Of a stretch of DNA of 18,798 nt, positions 14,255 to 18,798 are shown one piece after another; the first letter of the stretch is position 1; each line of letters starts with the position of its first letter. The translations under genes were made by a program, and so were the position numbers. Location of the stretch: NCBI GenBank assembly GCA_036257595.1, contig DATAFF010000091.1, positions 1 through 18,798 on the forward strand, read 5' to 3'. The stretch is from DATAFF01 sp036257595. GTDB taxonomy: Bacteria > Pseudomonadota > Alphaproteobacteria > Rhizobiales > Aestuariivirgaceae. A model generated the notes under the pieces. It saw only the letters and a program-made list of their open reading frames with translations. It ran no database searches and was not told where the DNA came from.

Positions 14255-15301
14255 ATGCTCAAGGCCACGCACAAAATCGGCGTGATCGGTGCCTCCGGTT
14301 ACACCGGTGCCGACCTGGTTCGCCTTGCGGTGCGCCATCCGGCCATGGAGATTTCGGCCCTTACCGCCAATGCTCATGCCGGCAAGACCATGGCAGAGGT
14401 GTTCCCCCATCTCGCCGCTCTGCCGCTGCCCCGGCTTGTCAAGACCGAGGATGTCAATTGGGACGGTGTCGAGGCGGTGTTCTGCGGTCTGCCCCATGCT
14501 GCGAGCCAGGAGGTGATCTCGAGCCTGCCCAGCCATCTCAAGATCATCGATATGTCGGCCGACTTCCGGTTTCGCGACCCGCAGATTTATGAGCGCTGGT
14601 ACGGCGTCCCGCACAAGGCAGTCGAGCTGCAACGCAGCGCCGTTTACGGCCTGACCGAGCATTATCGTGACGACATCCGCAAGGCGCGGCTGGTCGCCTG
14701 CCCCGGTTGCTATCCGACGGCCGTCCTCACTTTGGTTCTGCCATTGATCAGGGCCGGGCTGATCGATGCCGGCGATCTGATCATCGATGCGAAATCCGGC
14801 GTGTCGGGGGCAGGTCGCACGCCGAAGCAGAACACGCTCTTTTGCGAGGCAGGGGAGGGGCTTAGTCCGTATGGCGTGGCGAGCCACCGGCACGCGCCGG
14901 AGATCGAGCAGGAGATTTCGCGGGTTGCCGGCCAGGCCGTGGTGGTGAGCTTCACGCCGCATCTCGTGCCGATGAGCCGCGGCGAGCTCATCACCGCCTA
15001 TGCACGGTTGCGGCGCGGCGCCACCGCCGACGACTGCGTGATCACCCTTCAGCGCAGCTATGATGGCGAGCCCTTCATCGTGCTGGCGCCACGCGGCATC
15101 TGTCCGGCGACGCAATATGTGCGCGGCTCCAACAACGTCATGCTCGGCGCCTATGCGGATCGCATGCCGGGTCGCGTCATCCTCTTGGCGGCGCTCGATA
15201 ATCTGGTGAAAGGATCGGCCGGCCAAGCCATTCAGAATTTCAATCTCATGTTCGGATTGCCGGAGACGATGGGCCTCGAACAGGCGCCGATGTTTCCGTG
15301 A
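14255..15301 (+). CDS. argC: N-acetyl-gamma-glutamyl-phosphate reductase
   Basis: Cytoplasmic enzyme that reduces N-acetylglutamyl phosphate to the semialdehyde with NADPH in arginine synthesis. The 348-residue product is full length: the NADPH-binding motif GVIGASGYTGADLVRL at residues 9-24, FCGLPHAASQE, IDMSADFRF, and the active-site signature VACPGCYPTA with the catalytic cysteine near 151. GVSGAGRTPKQNTLF and the C-terminal NLVKGSAGQAIQNFNLMFG complete the family pattern. The ATG at 14255 follows GAGGAG at 14241. The same frame stays open upstream as far as rpsI, but that stretch is antisense to DUF3303 and not part of the protein. Confidence 0.97.
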   Translation: MLKATHKIGVIGASGYTGADLVRLAVRHPAMEISALTANAHAGKTMAEVFPHLAALPLPRLVKTEDVNWDGVEAVFCGLPHAASQEVISSLPSHLKIIDMSADFRFRDPQIYERWYGVPHKAVELQRSAVYGLTEHYRDDIRKARLVACPGCYPTAVLTLVLPLIRAGLIDAGDLIIDAKSGVSGAGRTPKQNTLFCEAGEGLSPYGVASHRHAPEIEQEISRVAGQAVVVSFTPHLVPMSRGELITAYARLRRGATADDCVITLQRSYDGEPFIVLAPRGICPATQYVRGSNNVMLGAYADRMPGRVILLAALDNLVKGSAGQAIQNFNLMFGLPETMGLEQAPMFP

Positions 15302-15378
15302 TGGCTGGCCGATCGAAATAAACTTGCCCCTTGGCACGGTTCGCCCAAATCCGGCCACAGCTGTCCACATTTATGAAG

Positions 15379-15394
15379 CGCCCCAGCCGGGGCG
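15379..15394. terminator. GC-rich hairpin after argC, possible weak terminator
   Basis: CGCCCC and GGGGCG pair perfectly around the four-base loop AGCC, 78 bases after the argC stop and before the TAXI gene. There is no T-run on either side, so it is not a canonical intrinsic terminator. It may block processive decay or act with Rho. Confidence 0.3.
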
Positions 15395-15476
15395 GTAGAT
15401 AGATGAGTGCCTGATGTAGCGCGCGACTTCGCCGCGGCCAGGTGGAGAGGCGCTCAGATTCGGAGCGGGCAAACCC

Positions 15477-16631
15477 ATGCACAAATGGTGTTTTGGACTT
15501 CTGGTGCTTGCCGTCATCGCGGTGGCTCCTTGCGCATCGATGGCGGCGCAGCAGAGCGAGTTCAAGCTCTCGCCCGGCGAATGGCAGATGCGTCAGAAGA
15601 CCAATGCCGGTGTCATTCGCATCATTGCCGATGACGTCGATTCGACGAGCTTTCGTGCCGCCGCCGAGGTCAGCTCGGTGCTGAGCGGCCTCGAGGGCTT
15701 GCGCGTCATTCCGGTGGTTGGCCGGGGCTCGGTATCCAACATCAACGACTTGCTGTTTCTCAAGGAGATCGATCTCGCTGTGGTACAGCAGGACGTGCTC
15801 GACCAACTGAGATCGACTCGCGCCATCCCGGCGCTGGAGCGCCGCGTGAACTACGTCACCAAGCTCTATAATGAGGAGGTTCATGTCCTGGCCCGCAACG
15901 AGATCCAGGACATTTCGGCGCTCGCCAATCGCAAGGTGAGCTTCGGTCCGGTGGGCGGCGGTGCCGCGATCACCGCAACCGCGCTGTTCGACAAGCTAAG
16001 GATCCCCGTCGAGGTGACGAACGACGATGCCGATGTTGCGCTGATGAAGCTCAAGTCCGGCGAGATCGACGCCATGGTCTATGTCGACGGCAAGCCGGTA
16101 CGGCTGTTCGAGCAGCTGACGGCAAAGGACGGGGTGCATTTTTTGGCCGTGCCCTATGACCGCTCGCTCTATCGCGCCTACACGCCGTCGAGTCTGACCT
16201 CTGCCGATTATCCGAACCTGATCGGCTCAGGCGAGAAGCTCGAGACGCCGGCGGTCGGAGCGATCCTGACGGTATTCAACTGGAAGGAGGACACCGCCCG
16301 GTTCAAGGCCATTGCGCGGTTCACCGACTTTTTCTTCGCGCGGGCTCGATTCCTCGCCAAGCCGCCGCGCCATCCCAAATGGAGCGAGATGAACCTGTCG
16401 GCGCGGATTGCCAATTGGGACCGGTTCCGCGCCGCCGACGAGGCCTTGCCGCGCCTCGCCGCAATCTCGCCCGATGCCTGCACCGAGCCTGAGCTCAGGG
16501 CAGCCATCCAGACATTCCTGAAGGACAGCAAGGTCGCCTTGCCGCGCACCAACGCGTTGAGCGAACAGGATACCAGCGAGCTCACCGAGAAGTTCAAGGC
16601 ATGGCTCAAAGCCAATCCGCAGTATCAATGA
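15477..16631 (+). CDS. TAXI-family (TRAP-type) periplasmic solute-binding protein
   Basis: Predicted periplasmic binding protein for a TRAP-type secondary transporter. The 384-residue product has a signal peptide (MHKWCFGLLVLAVIAVAPCA, cleavage near SMA-A at about 23). A TAXI/NMT1-like domain covers about 46-290, with VVGRGSVSNINDLLFLKEIDLAVVQ read as two adjoining blocks, KVSFGPVGGGAAITATAL at 153-170 and KSGEIDAMVYVDGKP. The Gly-rich N-terminal loop usual in TAXI proteins is replaced by ADDVDSTSFRAA. A C-terminal extension of about 90 residues (RHPKWSEMN onward) goes beyond the usual family end. No TRAP membrane subunits are nearby. It is followed directly by a Bug-type binding protein 23 bases downstream, so the two are probably co-transcribed. 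Ligand unknown. Confidence 0.83.
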   Translation: MHKWCFGLLVLAVIAVAPCASMAAQQSEFKLSPGEWQMRQKTNAGVIRIIADDVDSTSFRAAAEVSSVLSGLEGLRVIPVVGRGSVSNINDLLFLKEIDLAVVQQDVLDQLRSTRAIPALERRVNYVTKLYNEEVHVLARNEIQDISALANRKVSFGPVGGGAAITATALFDKLRIPVEVTNDDADVALMKLKSGEIDAMVYVDGKPVRLFEQLTAKDGVHFLAVPYDRSLYRAYTPSSLTSADYPNLIGSGEKLETPAVGAILTVFNWKEDTARFKAIARFTDFFFARARFLAKPPRHPKWSEMNLSARIANWDRFRAADEALPRLAAISPDACTEPELRAAIQTFLKDSKVALPRTNALSEQDTSELTEKFKAWLKANPQYQ

Positions 16632-16654
16632 GATCGCGCTTGGGGAGGTCTGTG

Positions 16655-17644
16655 ATGTCGCTCATGCGTAAGCTGGTCGGCGGGGCGAGCCTCGTCCTTG
16701 CCGGTCTGTTGTGGTTTCAGCCAGGCGTGACTCCGGCCCATAGCCAGGATTGGATGCCGGAGAAGCCGGTCGAGCTGGTCATCATGGCGGGGAAGGGTGG
16801 CGGCGCCGACAAGATGGCGCGGATGTTCAAGCAGATCATCGACGACAATCAGATGTCGCCGGTGCCCTTCGAGCCGGTCAACATGCCGGGGGAGAATGGT
16901 GCTGAAGCGCTGAAGCATCTCGAGGCGAACAGCGGCAGCACCAATATCGTGATGGTGACGCTCAACAGCTTCTACACGACACCGCTGCAGAATTCCGAGA
17001 TCAAGGCCAAGATTACCGACTTCGCGCCGATCGCCCGCATGGCGGAGGACACCTTCGTTCTTTGGGTGAACAAGAACAGCGGAATCGACACGCTTGAGAA
17101 ATTCGCCGCGGCTGCCAAGAAGAAGGGCAAAGACTGGGTCATGGCGGGCACCGGGACCGCCTCGGAGGACAATCTCCTGACCATTTTCCTCAATGAGGAG
17201 TTCGGCCTATCCATGAGCTATCGCGCCTTCGAGGGCGGCGGCGAGGTGGCAAAGGAACTCGCTGCGGGCAAATGCGATTCGACCGTCAACAACCCTTCCG
17301 AGCAGGAGGATATCTATCTCGACGGCAAGACCACGCCGGTGTCGGCCTTCACGCCGGAGCGACTCGACCAATTCGAGAATGTCCCGACCTTCCGGGAGAA
17401 GGGACATGACATGGTCTATTTCATGCAGCGCAGCGTCGTCGGCCCGCCGAACATGCCGCCGGAGGCGCTCGAATTCTATCGCAACCTGTTCCGCGAGGTT
17501 TATGAGTCCAAGGAGTGGCAGGACTATATGAACCGGAATTCCCTGCGCGGCGAGTTCATCACCGGCGACACGCTGGTCGATTATTGGAGCAAGGAGCAGG
17601 GTGCCCATAAAAAGATCCTGGCCGCCATGGGCAAGACCAATTGA
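16655..17644 (+). CDS. Tripartite tricarboxylate transporter (TTT) substrate-binding protein, Bug/TctC family
   Basis: Predicted periplasmic binding protein for a carboxylate-type solute. The 329-residue product has a signal peptide (basic MSLMRKLVGG, hydrophobic to about 25, cleavage near AHSQD). The Bug core has PVELVIMAGKGGGADKMARM, NMPGENGAEAL, TDFAPIARMAEDTFVLWVNK, a ligand-loop region VMAGTGTASEDN, and FEGGGEVAKELAAGKCDSTV. ATG at 16655 is chosen because GGGGAGG lies six bases upstream; an ATG at 16628 overlapping the previous stop (ATGA) would add nine basic residues and spoil the signal. No TctA or TctB membrane gene follows. The pairing with a TAXI-type protein of another transporter class is unusual. 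Confidence 0.85.
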   Translation: MSLMRKLVGGASLVLAGLLWFQPGVTPAHSQDWMPEKPVELVIMAGKGGGADKMARMFKQIIDDNQMSPVPFEPVNMPGENGAEALKHLEANSGSTNIVMVTLNSFYTTPLQNSEIKAKITDFAPIARMAEDTFVLWVNKNSGIDTLEKFAAAAKKKGKDWVMAGTGTASEDNLLTIFLNEEFGLSMSYRAFEGGGEVAKELAAGKCDSTVNNPSEQEDIYLDGKTTPVSAFTPERLDQFENVPTFREKGHDMVYFMQRSVVGPPNMPPEALEFYRNLFREVYESKEWQDYMNRNSLRGEFITGDTLVDYWSKEQGAHKKILAAMGKTN

Positions 17645-17762
17645 CGCCGCGATCGGTAGGGGATGTTCTTTGCGTATGGTTAGTCGAAGTTGAACCGCCG
17701 ACCCATCCGGCGACCGTTGTAGGCTTCTCAACCTATTGAACTACTTAATTATTTATGCTTCC

Positions 17763-17787
17763 GCGACGCGTTCCGCGAACCCGTCGC
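17763..17787. repeat. Long hairpin upstream of the Sel1 gene
   Basis: GCGACGCGTTC and GAACCCGTCGC form an 11-pair stem with one mismatch (C17769 opposite C17781) and a three-base CGC loop. It lies 119 bases after the Bug gene stop. It has no T-run on either strand, so it could be a Rho-assisted 3' end for the binding-protein pair, a DNA site, or part of a structured leader for the Sel1 gene. Confidence 0.5.
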
Positions 17788-17797
17788 AAACCTCGCA

Positions 17798-17814
17798 TTA
17801 AGCTTTCGACTTAA
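17798..17814. repeat. TTAAG-N7-CTTAA inverted repeat
   Basis: A perfect five-base inverted repeat, TTAAG and CTTAA, with a seven-base spacer, 59-75 bases upstream of the Sel1 gene start. It resembles, but does not match, the TTAA-N7-TTAAC arrangement of CtrA sites, because the TTAA cores are nine bases apart. A regulator site is possible. Confidence 0.35.
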
Positions 17815-17818
17815 CTGT

Positions 17819-17860
17819 CCGTTTGAGCCTCGGCGCCATGCTTGAGCCCAGGTCAAACGG
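17819..17860 (+). promoter_or_regulatory. Stem-loop touching the Sel1 ribosome-binding site
   Basis: CCGTTTGAGCCT (17819-17830) pairs with AGGTCAAACGG (17850-17860) to give 11 pairs with one bulged G, around a 19-base loop. The loop repeats TTGAGCC (17842-17848), already present in the left arm, and contains GGCGCC. The right arm ends in the first two bases of the GGGGAG ribosome-binding site (17859-17864), eight bases before the ATG. In RNA this could affect translation start; in DNA it could be an operator. Confidence 0.5.
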
Positions 17861-17872
17861 GGAGTTCGGGAC

Positions 17873-18142
17873 ATGGCTCGCAGTGATCTCAGCCTGATTA
17901 TGGATGCGGAAATCGCCGCCCGACGCGGGGCTGCTGATCGGTTGTTCGACCTCGGGATGCTCTATGCGATCGGCCGTGACGTGCCGCAGGATCTCGTTGC
18001 CGCGCATAAATGGTTCAATCTCGCGGCCATGCGCGGCAATGCGGAAGCCAAGTCCCGCCGCGCCGAACTGGCGCTGGAAATGACTGCCGCCCAGATCGCC
18101 GATGCTCAACGCGAGGCGCGGGCCTGGCTCATGGCAAAGTGA
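17873..18142 (+). CDS. Single Sel1-like repeat protein
   Basis: An 89-residue protein with one clear Sel1 (TPR-like) repeat at about 21-59: ADRLFDLGMLYAIGRDVPQD followed by AAHKWFNLAAMRGNAEA, with the usual Leu/Gly/Tyr and Trp/Ala/Gly positions. A second helix pair at about 60-87 (AELALEMTAAQIADAQREA) ends in WLMAK and may be a degenerate half-repeat. There is no signal peptide or membrane segment, so it is probably a small cytoplasmic protein-interaction module. ATG at 17873 follows GGGGAG. It stands alone behind a 228-base leader with two hairpins, and converges on a small secreted-protein gene 20 bases downstream. Partner unknown. Confidence 0.85.
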   Translation: MARSDLSLIMDAEIAARRGAADRLFDLGMLYAIGRDVPQDLVAAHKWFNLAAMRGNAEAKSRRAELALEMTAAQIADAQREARAWLMAK

Positions 18143-18162
18143 GGCTTGGCGGATGGAGGCGA

Positions 18163-18450
18163 TCAGTATTCGCGGTTGTTGAAAATGGTCTGGTCGAACT
18201 CGTGCTCTTCGAAATTCTCGCGATTCCAGGTTTCGTGGCGCTTGCGCTCTTTCTGGAAGTTGTTGATTTCGGTCTGATAAATGTCGGCTTGCGCCTGAAA
18301 ACGAGCTTCCGGGCTGTTGACTGGCGGCAGATATTCGGAGGACGGAGAGATGGGCCGATATGGCACGAAATATTCCGCTGCCATCAGGCCGGTGGCAGTG
18401 GTGAGGAGAGTTCCGACAAGCACGGCACTTGCCAATCCCGGCGCGCGCAT
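18163..18450 (-). CDS. Small secreted protein of unknown function
   Basis: Not recognised. The 95-residue product has a good signal peptide (MRAPGLASAVLVGTLLTTAT, cleavage after LMA-A near 25). The mature part of about 70 residues has a Tyr/Pro-rich start (EYFVPYRPISPSSEYLPP) and a strongly charged helical end rich in Glu, Asn, Arg and Phe. No cysteine or lipobox is present. ATG at 18450 follows GGAGTGGGAA closely; an in-frame ATG at 18516 would put 22 residues before the signal and is less likely. The signal peptide and start site favour a real gene over chance. Confidence 0.65.
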   Translation of the reverse strand: MRAPGLASAVLVGTLLTTATGLMAAEYFVPYRPISPSSEYLPPVNSPEARFQAQADIYQTEINNFQKERKRHETWNRENFEEHEFDQTIFNNREY

Positions 18451-18693
18451 TTCCCACTCCGTGTTGGACCGCCCCTGCGCCCCCAAATCCGGCCGCCACG
18501 GCGTGTCTAAGACCATTAAGCCACAAATCTTGCCGCGATATACTTAAGAATCGGCGAACGAGACGATTGTCATGCAACCGCGACCAGGGTGCAACAGTTC
18601 CATGCGGCGAGCGGGGACGTTGGCTGTGGCCCGGCCGCAACATGCGCGATGGCTTGCGCGGGCCAGCAAAACCGGGCAAGAGAGGCTTCTTTC
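18451..18693. other. 243-base intergenic region before tRNA-Ser
   Basis: No gene is seen here. It should hold the leftward promoter of the small secreted protein and the rightward promoter of the tRNA. I could not assign convincing boxes for either. A CTTAAG palindrome lies in a short AT-richer stretch around 18540-18550. Confidence 0.5.
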
Positions 18694-18786
18694 GGAGACG
18701 TGGCCGAGCGGCTGAAGGCGGCGGTTTGCTAAACCGTTATACGGTTAACATCCGTATCGAGGGTTCGAATCCCTCCGTCTCCGCCA
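18694..18786 (+). tRNA. tRNA-Ser(GCU)
   Basis: Reads AGC/AGU serine codons. The acceptor stem GGAGACG (18694-18700) pairs with CGTCTCC (18776-18782), followed by discriminator G and an encoded CCA. The D-arm region TGGCCGAGCGGCTGAAGGC is typical of class II tRNA. The anticodon loop TTGCTAA gives anticodon GCT at 18728-18730. A long variable arm follows, and GGTTCGAATCC forms the T-arm. The 93-base length fits tRNA-Ser. Confidence 0.97.
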
Positions 18787-18798
18787 CCCTACTGTTCT

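Noticed and set aside
14237..15370. 377-codon minus-strand frame opposite argC
   Set aside because: Antisense shadow of argC with His/Arg/Gly-rich translation and no domain.
15355..15372. DnaA box near CTGTCCACATTTATG
   Set aside because: A single imperfect match to TTATCCACA with no cluster, AT-rich unwinding region or origin-linked genes nearby.

Overview
This is a GC-rich chromosomal segment that looks alphaproteobacterial, most likely Hyphomicrobiales (Rhizobiales). The evidence is the family content: a COX15-type haem A synthase, DUF2842, an ECHDC3-type crotonase beside a COG1832 CoA-binding protein, rplM-rpsI followed by DUF3303 and argC, and TAXI/Bug binding proteins. This assignment rests on recalled family distributions, not on a search. 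All gene boundaries come from reading frames, start codons and ribosome-binding sites seen in the window.

Region 1 (about 69-6808) is a compact exopolysaccharide locus built around a divergent promoter region (3503-3632). Leftward lie an outer-membrane polysaccharide export lipoprotein, a GT4 glycosyltransferase and a polyprenyl-phosphate sugar phosphotransferase. Rightward lie a Wzz/GumC-type chain-length protein and a translationally coupled NodB-type polysaccharide deacetylase. The likely order of action is priming on undecaprenyl phosphate, sugar addition, chain-length control and envelope passage, then deacetylation. No flippase or polymerase is visible, so the pathway is incomplete here or continues to the left. 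The kinase-like domain of the Wzz protein keeps the fold pattern but has lost the ATP-binding motifs.

Region 2 (6774-12728) is mostly housekeeping: DUF2842, haem A synthase, O-acetylhomoserine sulfhydrylase, then a leftward three-gene operon (secreted protein of unknown function, ECHDC3-like crotonase, CoA-binding protein). A CelD/BcsL-like GNAT acetyltransferase sits inside this block and may belong functionally to the polysaccharide locus. Three convergent gene pairs overlap at their 3' ends by 35-42 bases.

Region 3 (12808-15301) holds rplM-rpsI behind a good sigma-70-type promoter, a small DUF3303 gene on the other strand, and argC. A perfect 14-base palindrome lies between the rplM promoter and the leftward operon.

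Region 4 (15477-18798) carries two adjacent periplasmic binding proteins of different secondary-transporter families (TAXI-TRAP and TTT/Bug) with no membrane subunits nearby, a one-repeat Sel1 protein behind a structure-rich leader, a small secreted protein of unknown function, and a tRNA-Ser(GCU) at the right edge.

The items most worth following up are the apparent pseudokinase Wzz, the orphan binding-protein pair, the secreted protein/crotonase/CoA-binding operon, and the structured leader of the Sel1 gene. No CRISPR array, insertion sequence, integrase, toxin-antitoxin or recognisable defence system was seen.
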